In this document: one piece after another, positions 27,701 through 36,005 of the stretch
How the letters are laid out: the number at the start of each line of letters is the position of its first letter
Position numbering within the stretch: the first letter of the stretch is position 1
From: Solirubrum koreensis
GTDB lineage: Bacteria; Bacteroidota; Bacteroidia; Cytophagales; Hymenobacteraceae
Assembly (NCBI RefSeq): GCF_039541855.1
Contig: NZ_BAABHA010000002.1
Location: 248,001 to 312,000 of the forward strand
Direction of reading: 5' to 3'
DNA length: 64,000 bases
Made by a program: the position numbers and the translations under genes
Notes under the pieces: model-generated
What the model was told of the DNA's origin: nothing
Databases searched by the model: none
What the model saw: only the letters and a program-made list of their open reading frames with translations

Positions 27701-27806
27701 CATTGGACGCGTCAAGAACCCGTCCCGAAATGGTCCTGCTTTGCGCCGCCGCCTCGTGCACCATTAACGGTGCCGCGAGCAGAGACGCTATTAGAAGTTT
27801 TTTCAT
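24786..27806 (-). CDS. SusC/RagA family TonB-linked outer-membrane transporter (pair 1)
   Basis: TonB-dependent outer-membrane importer of 1006 residues. Signal peptide about 1-22 (MKKLLIASLLAAPLMV...AAAQ); carboxypeptidase-regulatory-like domain about 24-100 (ISGRVLDASNGQGLPGVTV); TonB-box-like EEVVVTGLA near 104; plug domain to about 265, with LRGISTLNG and IEVLKGPSAAAIYGTRANNG; then the 22-stranded barrel to the terminal FFHFGIDF. GC content matches the surrounding core genes. It is transcribed leftward, divergently from SusC pair 2. No nearby hydrolase reveals the substrate. Confidence 0.95.
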   Translation of the reverse strand: MKKLLIASLLAAPLMVHEAAAQSRTISGRVLDASNGQGLPGVTVIVKGTTIGASTDANGAYTLSVPTSATTLSFTSVGFRAVEKPIGDASSIDVSLQTDTRQIEEVVVTGLATSIKRSNLANAITTISAKELVGSTRPVTVDAALSGKVVGANISQTSGAPGGGMSVQLRGISTLNGSAQPLYVIDGVYAVNADFGNGAGSAAFSGAAAGTGRTTQDNGINRLADLNPNDIESIEVLKGPSAAAIYGTRANNGVIVIRTKRGQAGKTRISFNQDLGFAKAWRLLGKEDWTDAKLEQFYAGNRLAQEKAALASAQASGRIYDYEKEVFGNTAFLRNTGLSVSGGNDRTRFYLAGATSKEDGIVKRTGFERHSLRLNVDHKIGQRVDIGLGGNYLNSVNRRGFAGNDNNGISLGYNLAYTPSYAQLFPNEKGEFPDSPYTGDNPLAVVERSINEESTNRFVQTGSLTVRIIDKEATSLRFAVQGGVDYSASEALLALPGDMQSQRARPLPGVARLAKNNFFNTNLQGFLIYDWKLGDALNLTSQVGTVRLSQRQDLTYAQGQNLSPGPPYTPNRGTVTTQETFLTQEADVGFVAQQEANFRDQVVATAGIRFDKSNRNGDPDKYYAFPKASLAVNVAKFDFWSVEPVNLVKLRVAYGATGGPAFFNALYSPLNPISTGGRPGLLPSTLLGNPEVKPESATELEAGLDMGFFDNRIGFEATVYNKKVFDLINTYGLAPGTGLTSIRAYNVGDLQNRGLELALNANPVRTGILNWTSSTQFWFNRTEVTKLNETPLVVPPFNTGLGFGATFGRNVFVVGESPSRWYGTPNDPNSPNFSGLTRYEEAQPTFQMSFLNSLTIAKNLELSFLFHWKKDGYTSNLSRLLKDEGGTTEDWSGDSGQRNDDGTVVPNGIYRAGLTAREFIQNSGYVRLREASLYYSLPASFRTSLFKDYVSNIRVGVSGNNLLTWTDYVGYDPEVSNFGAVSNLAQVDVASYPNTRRIFFHFGIDF

Positions 27807-27839
27807 TGGTTATGGTGAGTGATGGTGAATGAGTGTGAC

Positions 27840-27871
27840 CAAACCTAACATTATTTTGTCTGAAATATCAA
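27840..27871 (-). promoter_or_regulatory. Candidate promoter of SusC pair 1 (-33 TTG, -7 TAGGTTTG)
   Basis: On the minus strand TTG (27871-27869) and TAGGTTTG (27847-27840) are separated by 21 bases. The -7 element matches TAnnTTTG exactly. The leader would be about 27 bases. The two other SusC promoters in this window show the same 21-base spacing. Confidence 0.55.
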
Positions 27872-28002
27872 AAACGGCAATTCTGCATTCATATCGTAGT
27901 AATACTTAATTCACACTACATTATTTCAAATCACCTATTAGTCATAGAATTAGAAGCGCAACTGTTCAGCTACTCGCACCGCTCACTATAATAGGTTCAC
28001 TG

Positions 28003-28034
28003 TTGGCAACTGCTCTGAAATTACACTATACTTG
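28003..28034 (+). promoter_or_regulatory. Candidate promoter of SusC pair 2 (-33 TTG, -7 TATACTTG)
   Basis: TTG at 28003-28005 and TATACTTG at 28027-28034 (one mismatch to TAnnTTTG) are 21 bases apart, 64 bases upstream of the ATG. The intergenic region 27807-28098 that holds both divergent promoters is distinctly AT-rich. Confidence 0.45.
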
Positions 28035-28098
28035 CTACTGGGAACATGGCTTTTGTCAGTTCTCCCCCGCCCACCTACCCCACCAACCTTTTTTTTAC

Positions 28099-31000
28099 AT
28101 GAAGAAAACTCTACTCATGAGTCCTTTGCTCATGATTTCTTTGCTGCAGCCCGCAGCAGCCCAGGTTCGGAGCATCTCCGGCCGGGTGTACGATCGTACC
28201 AGCGGCGAGGCCCTGCCCGGCGCAACGGTGCTCGTAAAAGGAACTTCAGCAGGCGTTTCAACCAATGCCGACGGCACTTTTACCCTAGAAGTACCGGCCG
28301 GCGGCACCACACTGGTTATTACCTCGGTTGGCTACTTGCTAACCGAGCAGCAGCTCGGCAAACAATCCCGGCTCGACATTGGCTTGGCGCCCGACCTCAA
28401 GCAGCTTAAGGAAGTGGTAGTAGTAGGCTACGGCGAGCAGTCGAAGACCTTGATAACAACGGCGGTTTCTACCATCGACAATAAGCAGTTTCAGGGGCAG
28501 CCCGCTACGGGTGTCGACCAGATTTTGCAGGGTCGCGCCTCGGGTGTTCAGGTAACGTCCAGCTCGGGTACGCCCGGCGGCGGCGTATCGGTACGAATTC
28601 GCGGCAACAACTCCATTACGGCCGGCAGCCAGCCGCTGTACGTGGTTGACGGAACCCCGGTGTTGTCGGGCAGCTATTCCGACATCGGCACCGGCGGCCA
28701 AGCCCTGAATGCGTTGTCGGACATCAACCCGAACGACATTGCTTCCATCGAAATTCTAAAGGATGCTTCGGCAGCGGCCATCTACGGGTCGCGCGGGTCG
28801 AACGGCGTTGTTCTGATTACCACCAAGCGGGGACAGTCAGGCCGTACGAAGCTCAACTTCGATATGTACGTGGGCACCCAGGAGGTCATTAAGAAGCGTG
28901 AACCGTTGCCTGGTAATGAGCTTGTACAGCTTATTAGGGAGGCCTACGGAAATGTTAATGAAGCGATTGGCGGTTTACCGCCCGATACAACTGATATTAA
29001 TACCAACTGGCAAGACGAAATCTTCCGTTCAGCGCCTATTTCGAATTATACCCTCACTTTATCGGGGGGCGATACCAAAACCAAAATACTAGCTACGACT
29101 TCCTATTATGATCAAAAGGGAATCGTCATTGGCTCTGGCTACAAGCGCGGCAGCGGGCGTTTGAATATCGATTTCAACATTTCTGACAAGGTGAAAATCG
29201 GCACTAACATTGGTTTGAGCCGCTCATTAAGCAACCGTATCTACAACGATAACAACATTTACGGTGTAGTGTCCGGAGCAATTCTGGTAGGATCTTACGT
29301 GCCTGTACGAAACCCCGATGGCACGTTTGCAAGTGAACCAACCGGTGCTAACCCCGCCGCTAACCCTGTACAACAAGCAACGGAGGCCGTTTTTGATTCT
29401 CGTTCCACACGCTTGGTAGGAAATACTTTTGTAGAGTATGAACCAATTCGCGACCTGCGTATTCGAACCAACTTTGGCACCGATTATATCAATGTTAAAG
29501 AAGACCAGTTCGAACCAAGCACATTACCACAGGCTTTTGCTTCGCGTGGCGCAGGCACATCCAATAGCCGTTCGGAGATACTATGGCTGAATGAAACAAC
29601 AGCTCGTTATAACCGCACCTTCAACAGCGACCATAATCTTAGCTTGCTACTAGGGGCTAGTGTGCAAAGTAATTACCAAGAAGGCCAGCAAACGAGTACT
29701 ACTAACTTCCCTGGCAACGACATTAAAACGGTGGGCGCGGGTGCTGTAAACGTAGGCGCTGCTTCCGACATTACCGAATGGAGCCTCGTTTCGGGCTTTA
29801 GCCGCCTGAACTACGATTACAAAGGAAAATACATTGTTCAAGGCTCTATACGCCGCGATGGTTCATCCCGCTTTGGTCGTAACAACCAATATGGCTGGTT
29901 CCCGGCTACTTCAGTTGCTTGGCGCATTGGTCAAGAAGGTTTCCTCACTTCTTTCACCACACTGAGTGAATTGAAGTTACGCGCGGGTTACGGACGCACT
30001 GGCAACCTCAACATTGCAAACTTTGCTTCGCGGGCCTTATGGTCACCAAGTTACTATGGCAACTTTGCCGGTCTCGCCCCCACCCAATTTGGCAATGATG
30101 ATTTGACTTGGGAGAAAAGCGGCGAGTATAATGTAGGCTTAGATTATGGTTTTTTTGACAACCGCATCTTGGGCTCGGTTAACGCATTCTCACGTAAATC
30201 AATTGACCTGCTCCTTAATCGGCAAGTTCCGTCCTCTTCGGGTTACAGCACCCGTGCCGAAAACTCCGGTGCAGTTACAAGTAAGGGATTGGAATTCGAT
30301 TTGACCACCGACAATATCCGTGGTGCAAATGGGGCATTCAATTGGACCACCAACTTGAACTTATCGATCATCCGCAATAAGATTACTCAACTGGCAACGG
30401 ACAATCAATTGCAGGGTTTTGGCAGTATTCTGAAAGTTGGGCAACCACTAGGCGCATTCTACGGCTATCGCGTCGACCGTATATACCAGAGTATAGAGGA
30501 AATCAATGAAGATAATCGTATGGCCCGCCAATTAGCCGGCCGGCCCGATGACGCCTCTATCTTCTATCAATTCATTTCTCCTACAGTTGGCAACAACCGC
30601 GGCAGAGGAACCATGCCGGGAGACATTCGATTCAAGGACCTAGACGGCGACGGGAGGATTACCTCCGCCGATCAAGAAATTATCGGTTCGGCTCAGCCTA
30701 AGTTCTTTGGAGGCATGACCAATACGTTGAACTGGAAGGGCTTCGATTTAAGCTTCTTTGTGCAGTTCACATACGGCAACGATATGTACAACAGCACAAA
30801 GGACTTCGGCGAAAGCATGTCCTCTGTGTTTGGCCAGTTTGCTACCGTTCGCGACCGGTGGAAATCCGCAGATGAACCAGGTAACGGCAAACTACCTCGT
30901 GCAGCCAAGGGCGACCCAAACAGCAACCGTCGAGACAGTGACCGTTACGTGGAAGACGGCTCTTACGCGCGCTTGAAAACCGCTACACTGGGTTACAACT

Positions 31001-31203
31001 TACCTACCCATTGGCTTAGAAAAGCACATGTGCAGTCGGCTCGCATTTACTTGGCAGGTCAGAATTTGTTGACCTTCACCAACTACTCTGGTCTAGACCC
31101 CGAGGTAAGCACTTTCAACACCACCAACACGGCGTTGGGCACCGACTTTCTCACTTTTCCCCAAGCCCGTACTTACCAGTTGGGTTTCAACTTGGGCTTC
31201 TAA
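28099..31203 (+). CDS. SusC/RagA family TonB-linked outer-membrane transporter (pair 2)
   Basis: Outer-membrane importer of 1034 residues. Signal peptide about 1-22 (MKKTLLMSPLLMISLLQPAAAQ); CarboxypepD_reg-like domain about 25-100; TonB-box-like KEVVVVGYGEQ; plug with VRIRGNNSITAG and IEILKDASAAAIYGSRGSNG; barrel to the terminal FNLGF. The 32 extra upstream codons are rejected because the signal peptide begins at 28099. Base composition changes near 28870, close to the end of the plug: about 63% GC in a plug sample against about 47% in barrel samples, which suggests a mosaic gene. The SusD partner begins 21 bases downstream. Confidence 0.95.
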   Translation: MKKTLLMSPLLMISLLQPAAAQVRSISGRVYDRTSGEALPGATVLVKGTSAGVSTNADGTFTLEVPAGGTTLVITSVGYLLTEQQLGKQSRLDIGLAPDLKQLKEVVVVGYGEQSKTLITTAVSTIDNKQFQGQPATGVDQILQGRASGVQVTSSSGTPGGGVSVRIRGNNSITAGSQPLYVVDGTPVLSGSYSDIGTGGQALNALSDINPNDIASIEILKDASAAAIYGSRGSNGVVLITTKRGQSGRTKLNFDMYVGTQEVIKKREPLPGNELVQLIREAYGNVNEAIGGLPPDTTDINTNWQDEIFRSAPISNYTLTLSGGDTKTKILATTSYYDQKGIVIGSGYKRGSGRLNIDFNISDKVKIGTNIGLSRSLSNRIYNDNNIYGVVSGAILVGSYVPVRNPDGTFASEPTGANPAANPVQQATEAVFDSRSTRLVGNTFVEYEPIRDLRIRTNFGTDYINVKEDQFEPSTLPQAFASRGAGTSNSRSEILWLNETTARYNRTFNSDHNLSLLLGASVQSNYQEGQQTSTTNFPGNDIKTVGAGAVNVGAASDITEWSLVSGFSRLNYDYKGKYIVQGSIRRDGSSRFGRNNQYGWFPATSVAWRIGQEGFLTSFTTLSELKLRAGYGRTGNLNIANFASRALWSPSYYGNFAGLAPTQFGNDDLTWEKSGEYNVGLDYGFFDNRILGSVNAFSRKSIDLLLNRQVPSSSGYSTRAENSGAVTSKGLEFDLTTDNIRGANGAFNWTTNLNLSIIRNKITQLATDNQLQGFGSILKVGQPLGAFYGYRVDRIYQSIEEINEDNRMARQLAGRPDDASIFYQFISPTVGNNRGRGTMPGDIRFKDLDGDGRITSADQEIIGSAQPKFFGGMTNTLNWKGFDLSFFVQFTYGNDMYNSTKDFGESMSSVFGQFATVRDRWKSADEPGNGKLPRAAKGDPNSNRRDSDRYVEDGSYARLKTATLGYNLPTHWLRKAHVQSARIYLAGQNLLTFTNYSGLDPEVSTFNTTNTALGTDFLTFPQARTYQLGFNLGF

Positions 31204-31224
31204 CCAAATTTGAACTCTCGCCGG

Positions 31225-32634
31225 ATGAAAATTCGTCAAAAAGCTATCTGTATGGCCCTATTAAGCCTACTGATGAGCATCACTTCCTGCAAGGATTTTC
31301 TTGATGTGTCCCCTCGCAATCAAGTAGAAAATGATAAAATGTTCGGCAACCCACAAAGTGCCGAAGCTGCAGTGCTAGGTATTTATGGGGGGCTATCGTC
31401 AGCCAATTATTTGGGGCTACGCTATCCTTTGTTTGCTGACCTAGCTGCCGATAACCTAGCTTGGAGTGGCACGTTTACTACGTTTAATGAAATTGACAAC
31501 GCGAGTATTCAGCCAAGTAACGGCGAGGTAACGGCAATGTGGGCCGCCATATATGCGGATATCAATGCTGCTAACAACGTCATAGAACGTGTTGCTACCA
31601 CACCGGGCTTACCGAAAAATCTCGCAAGGCAATATGTAGCAGAGGCTCGTGCCTTGCGTGCCTTCAACTACTTTAACTTAGTTCGTTACTGGGGAGGGGT
31701 CCCTCTGATTTTGCAGCCCACTAAATCACAAGAACCGATTTCCGTTTTAAGCGTGCCGCGTAGTACAGTAGACGATGTTTACAATCAGGTCCAATTAGAT
31801 CTGGATTCGGCTCAGGTTAGTCTGCCAAACACCTCATCAGTTACACGCATTAACAAGTGGGCTGTACTTGGTCTGAAAGCCCGTTTAGCACTGTACCGGC
31901 GTAACTGGCCAGTTGCCGCTGCTCACTGCGATTCTATCCTAAAAAACCTAGCCTACACCCTCGAACCTAATTATCGTAATCTTTTCGAGAGCGGGTTGAC
32001 GAAGGAAAGCATATGGGAAGTTGACTTCACGGAAACTAACCCAAGCCAGTATGCTTTTTTCATGTTTCCCAATAGCTTCGGCGGACGATTAGAGGTAACG
32101 CCAAACGGATCCACCGGTAATTTGGCAACTGCAAGCACAAATGGCACTTCCTTTGAAGCTCGTACAGATCGGCGCTATGCAGCGACCTTATCTCAGAACT
32201 TCCAACTGAATGGTCTCGCAGTACCTTCCAATACGGTTGTTAAGTACGATGACCCCGGCAATGGCAACGACAACTACATCATTCTGCGTCTTGGGGAAAT
32301 TATTCTCACAGCAGCAGAGGCTAAAGCGGAACTTGGTCGCGTATCTGAAGCACTAGCACATCTCAACACTATTCGTGCACGGGCTGGCTTGACGGCAAGA
32401 ACTACTACATCACAATCGTTGCTTTTAACGCAGATTGAGCGCGAGCGACGCGTTGAACTTGCCTTAGAGGGACACCGCTGGTTTGACTTAAAGCGTCGGA
32501 ACAGAGTTCAAACAGTATTAGGCCCACTTGTTCCAAACCTATCTCTGAGTCGTGACCGGGAGTTATTTCCTATTCCAGCTCGTGAGCTGACCAACAACAC
32601 CGCTTTAGCAGGAAACCAGAATCCAGGGTACTAA
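31225..32634 (+). CDS. SusD/RagB family nutrient-binding outer-membrane lipoprotein (pair 2)
   Basis: Lipoprotein partner of the preceding SusC, 469 residues. It starts MKIRQKAICMALLSLLMSITSC, with the lipidated Cys followed by KDFLD, which resembles a Bacteroidota surface-export signal. The SusD N-terminal motif MFGNPQSAEAAVLGIY, the VAEARALRAFNYFNLVRYWG helix, and the C-terminal IERERRVELALEGHRWFDLKR are all present. The ATG at 31225 is preferred over a TTG at 31210. GC is clearly lower than in most of the window, matching the barrel half of its SusC. Substrate unknown. Confidence 0.95.
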   Translation: MKIRQKAICMALLSLLMSITSCKDFLDVSPRNQVENDKMFGNPQSAEAAVLGIYGGLSSANYLGLRYPLFADLAADNLAWSGTFTTFNEIDNASIQPSNGEVTAMWAAIYADINAANNVIERVATTPGLPKNLARQYVAEARALRAFNYFNLVRYWGGVPLILQPTKSQEPISVLSVPRSTVDDVYNQVQLDLDSAQVSLPNTSSVTRINKWAVLGLKARLALYRRNWPVAAAHCDSILKNLAYTLEPNYRNLFESGLTKESIWEVDFTETNPSQYAFFMFPNSFGGRLEVTPNGSTGNLATASTNGTSFEARTDRRYAATLSQNFQLNGLAVPSNTVVKYDDPGNGNDNYIILRLGEIILTAAEAKAELGRVSEALAHLNTIRARAGLTARTTTSQSLLLTQIERERRVELALEGHRWFDLKRRNRVQTVLGPLVPNLSLSRDRELFPIPARELTNNTALAGNQNPGY

Positions 32635-32652
32635 CCCCCCTGTCACATTCAG

Positions 32653-32694
32653 AAACAGCCCTGACTTTACGTAGTTGGGGCTGTTTTATTTTTA
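32653..32694 (+). terminator. Terminator after SusCD pair 2
   Basis: AAACAGCCC (32653-32661) pairs with GGGCTGTTT (32678-32686) over a 16-base loop, followed by a T-rich tract. It separates pair 2 from pair 3. Confidence 0.78.
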
Positions 32695-32720
32695 TTTCTT
32701 ACAGTTTTTATTCTTCTCTA

Positions 32721-32752
32721 TTGTAACAATGAGTACAGGGAGAGTATTTTTA
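32721..32752 (+). promoter_or_regulatory. Candidate promoter of SusC pair 3 (-33 TTG, -7 TATTTTTA)
   Basis: TTG at 32721-32723 and TATTTTTA at 32745-32752 (one mismatch to TAnnTTTG) are 21 bases apart, 36 bases upstream of the ATG at 32789. The spacing equals that of the other two SusC promoters. Confidence 0.45.
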
Positions 32753-32788
32753 AGAAAAACTTTCTCTTTCATACACACTCAACTTCGT

Positions 32789-35700
32789 ATGAACAAACTC
32801 TTACTGGGTTTAATACCCTTGGTGGGCATTGCCCACCATGCGGATGCCCAAAACCGCCAGATCAGTGGTCGGATAACCGACCGTGCGACTGGGGAAGGAC
32901 TACCCGGGGTCACCGTATTGCTTAAAGGCACAACCAACGGTGTCTCCACTAACTCTGATGGCAGCTTCTCGCTAAGCGTACCGGCTAGCGGCGGAACCCT
33001 GCAAATCAGCTCTGTAGGTTACGCAACCATCGAGCGTGCCATTGGAACCGAAGACCGCATTGATGTGGGCATTTCCGCCGACACCAAGCAACTGAGCGAA
33101 GTAGTAGTAACGGCTCTGGGTATCGAGCGTGACACCCGCTCTCTGGGCTACGCTACGCAGGAAATTAAGGCTGATCAGATTTCCCAGAAATCGGAGCCTA
33201 ACGTTCTCAATGCCTTGCAGGGCAAAGTGGCAGGGGTAAACATCACGGGTTCCAGCGGTCTGGCAGGTTCGTCTACGAACATCAATATCCGCGGCATTAC
33301 TTCGCTACAGAACGGCAACCAACCTCTGTTTGTAGTTGACGGTATTCCGATCAGCAATGACCTTGACCGTACCAACGGTGGCCCGCTCGGCACTTTGGGT
33401 GCAGCTCAAACGTCGAACCGTGCCCTTGACATCGATCCAGAAAGCATCGCCAGCATAAACATCCTTAAGGGTCCGGCTGCCGCTGCGTTGTATGGCTCGC
33501 GGGCTTCCTCAGGTGCTATCATTATTACCACTAAAACGGGTCGTTCAGCTAATAAGAAGACGGAAGTAACCGTTACTTCCAGCTTGAACGTGCAAAACGT
33601 ATATGGTATTGCCGAGTTGCAGGATGAATACGGCCAGGGCACCCAGGGCGTTAACATCACCACCGATGGCCTAGGAAACGTGAATACGGGTTCCCGTGCT
33701 TCTTGGGGACCTCGCTATGGCACAACGCCTACACAAGCCAACGGCTTGTTGCTAGCCGATGGCAGCGTCTTAGATTATCGGCCGTACGATAACATTGAGA
33801 ATTTCTACCGCCAGGGTCGCATTCTGACCAACGGAGTAAACATCGCGGGTGGCAACGAGGATCAGAACATTTCGTTCAACGCTACCAATACGGATCAGAA
33901 AGGCATCGTAGAGAGCTCGGAGCTCAACAGAACCAACGTATCGTTGGGTGGTAACGTTAAGCTGATTAACAAGCTTCGCGTTGGCGGCTCGGTTAACTTT
34001 GTTCAAACAAACCAGACCGGTCCCCAAATCGGCAACGGCGGCTCAGCTTTTGGTCAGATTGGAGCCATTCCGCGTAGCTACGACCTGCAAGGGCTTCCTT
34101 CGCAGGACCCAATTACGGGGGCTAACATCTTCTTCCCTGGAGCTGACAACCCGTACTTCAACCTGCGCAATAACCCGACTACTTCCAACCTGACGCGCTT
34201 CATTAATGTAGCTAACATGAGCTACGATTTTGCGCCTTGGTTGAATGTTACCTACCGCGCTGGTCTCGACACATACACGGACCGGCGCCGTCAGGTGTTT
34301 GCCTTAGGCTCTAACCGCGCGCCTGGAGGTTTGATCCGAGACGAAGCGTTTATTCGTAGCGAGATTAACGGCGACTTACTGGTAACGCTGAAAAAAGACA
34401 ATATTTTGACTGAAGGCTTCAACGCTTCGTTGTTGCTAGGTCAAAATATCAACCAGCGTCGTTTGCAAAGAATTACGTCGCAAAGCGAAGCTATTATTGA
34501 AGGGCTTCCGAATGCTGCAGCTGGCACCGTTTTTTCAAACGGAACGGGTGAATTCTCGAATGTGCGCCGTCTTCTCGGCTACTACTCGCAGCTATCGTTG
34601 GCTTACAACAACTACCTGTTTCTGGAACTGACGGGACGCGTAGACCAATCATCAACGCTGCCAGTTAATAACAACACGTTCTTCTACCCGGCCGCAACGC
34701 TGGGCTTCGTGTTCAGCGACGCGTTTAAGATTTCCAACGACATTTTCTCGTACGGTAAGATTCGAGCAAACGTGGCTCAGGTGGGTAGAGATGCTGATCC
34801 TTACTCGCTGGAAACCTACTACGTTGTAGGAACGCAAGGAAATAACGTTGCCGGTATCAACTTCCCCTTCACCGCCGCTGGCACTACCTATTCGGGCTTC
34901 GGAATCAACAACGTTCTTGGTGGAGGCACAGCACTAACGCCGGAGTTTACCAAGTCGTTTGAAGTAGGCACAAACTTGGGCTTCTTCAACAACCGCTTGA
35001 CGTTTGACCTGACTTATTTTGCTACCCGCAGCGAAGATCAGATTCTACCCGTAACCGTTGCGTCGTCTTCTGGTTATACCCAACGTTTCACCAACATTGG
35101 CCGGGTAGACAACAAAGGTTTTGAAGGCTTGGCCGTAATTACGCCGATCCGAACCAACGACTTCCGTTGGGATGTCAACCTAAACTACACCCGCATCCGT
35201 AACGAAGTTGTTTCAATCGCCCCAGGCGTAACAACGGCCTCCATTAATGGCAATGCTTTTACTGGCAGCATTCCCTCGTTCCGGGTGGGTGAAGCTTATG
35301 GTGTAATCATTGGTGGCCGTGTACCCCGCGTTCCTGCGATTAACCCCGTTACTGGTAATGCCAACGACCCTAGTCTCGTGGGCCGCTACATTATCAACCC
35401 TGCTACGGGTGCTTTCGACACCAACTTGGTTGCGAATGAAATTCTTGCTGATCCTAACCCAGAATGGCAGGGCGGTATTACGAACTCATTTACTTACCGC
35501 GGTGTTTCGCTTTCGTTCCTCGTAGATGCTAACGTGGGTGCTGAACTTCTTTCTTTCACCAATGCCCAATTAAAGGCTAACGGTGCCATGAAGGAGACGG
35601 CGGAGAATCGTGATGCACCACGCGTGATTCCAGGTGTGATTCAGAACGCTGACGGTACGTACCGTGAGAACAACATTCAAATCGATGCCCAGCAGTACTA

Positions 35701-35986
35701 TGGTGCTATTGGCGGTTTGCAAAGTGAGTTCAACGTGTACGATGCCACAGTTTACCGTTTGCGCGAACTTTCTCTGGGCTACGCTTTGCCAAAGAGTCTG
35801 CTGGAACGCACGCCTTTTGGCGGCGCTAGCATCACGCTCACTGGGCGCAATGTGTTCTTCTACGCTCCCAATGCTCCCTTTGATCCGGAGATTAACTCAC
35901 AAGGCGCGGGTAACATCCGTGGCCTGGAAGCCCAGAGCCCGCCTAATACGCGGAACTACGGTGTGAACCTCCGTTTCACTTTCTAA
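32789..35986 (+). CDS. SusC/RagA family TonB-linked outer-membrane transporter (pair 3)
   Basis: Outer-membrane importer of 1065 residues. Signal peptide MNKLLLGLIPLVGIAHHADAQ; CarboxypepD_reg-like domain about 23-98 (ISGRITDRATGEGLPGVTV); TonB-box-like SEVVVTALGIERD; plug with NIRGITSLQNGNQPLFVVDG and INILKGPAAAALYGSRASSG; barrel to the terminal VNLRFTF. The TALGIERD stretch after the TonB box marks a SusC subgroup different from pair 2. The open frame extends 38 codons upstream into the previous terminator, so the ATG at 32789 is used. The partner SusD-like gene follows after 19 bases. Confidence 0.95.
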   Translation: MNKLLLGLIPLVGIAHHADAQNRQISGRITDRATGEGLPGVTVLLKGTTNGVSTNSDGSFSLSVPASGGTLQISSVGYATIERAIGTEDRIDVGISADTKQLSEVVVTALGIERDTRSLGYATQEIKADQISQKSEPNVLNALQGKVAGVNITGSSGLAGSSTNINIRGITSLQNGNQPLFVVDGIPISNDLDRTNGGPLGTLGAAQTSNRALDIDPESIASINILKGPAAAALYGSRASSGAIIITTKTGRSANKKTEVTVTSSLNVQNVYGIAELQDEYGQGTQGVNITTDGLGNVNTGSRASWGPRYGTTPTQANGLLLADGSVLDYRPYDNIENFYRQGRILTNGVNIAGGNEDQNISFNATNTDQKGIVESSELNRTNVSLGGNVKLINKLRVGGSVNFVQTNQTGPQIGNGGSAFGQIGAIPRSYDLQGLPSQDPITGANIFFPGADNPYFNLRNNPTTSNLTRFINVANMSYDFAPWLNVTYRAGLDTYTDRRRQVFALGSNRAPGGLIRDEAFIRSEINGDLLVTLKKDNILTEGFNASLLLGQNINQRRLQRITSQSEAIIEGLPNAAAGTVFSNGTGEFSNVRRLLGYYSQLSLAYNNYLFLELTGRVDQSSTLPVNNNTFFYPAATLGFVFSDAFKISNDIFSYGKIRANVAQVGRDADPYSLETYYVVGTQGNNVAGINFPFTAAGTTYSGFGINNVLGGGTALTPEFTKSFEVGTNLGFFNNRLTFDLTYFATRSEDQILPVTVASSSGYTQRFTNIGRVDNKGFEGLAVITPIRTNDFRWDVNLNYTRIRNEVVSIAPGVTTASINGNAFTGSIPSFRVGEAYGVIIGGRVPRVPAINPVTGNANDPSLVGRYIINPATGAFDTNLVANEILADPNPEWQGGITNSFTYRGVSLSFLVDANVGAELLSFTNAQLKANGAMKETAENRDAPRVIPGVIQNADGTYRENNIQIDAQQYYGAIGGLQSEFNVYDATVYRLRELSLGYALPKSLLERTPFGGASITLTGRNVFFYAPNAPFDPEINSQGAGNIRGLEAQSPPNTRNYGVNLRFTF

Positions 35987-36005
35987 TCTGTGATTTTCAC
36001 TTCTC

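Noticed and set aside
32675..32788. Upstream extension of SusC pair 3
   Set aside because: It covers the previous terminator tail and the predicted promoter; the signal peptide starts at 32789.
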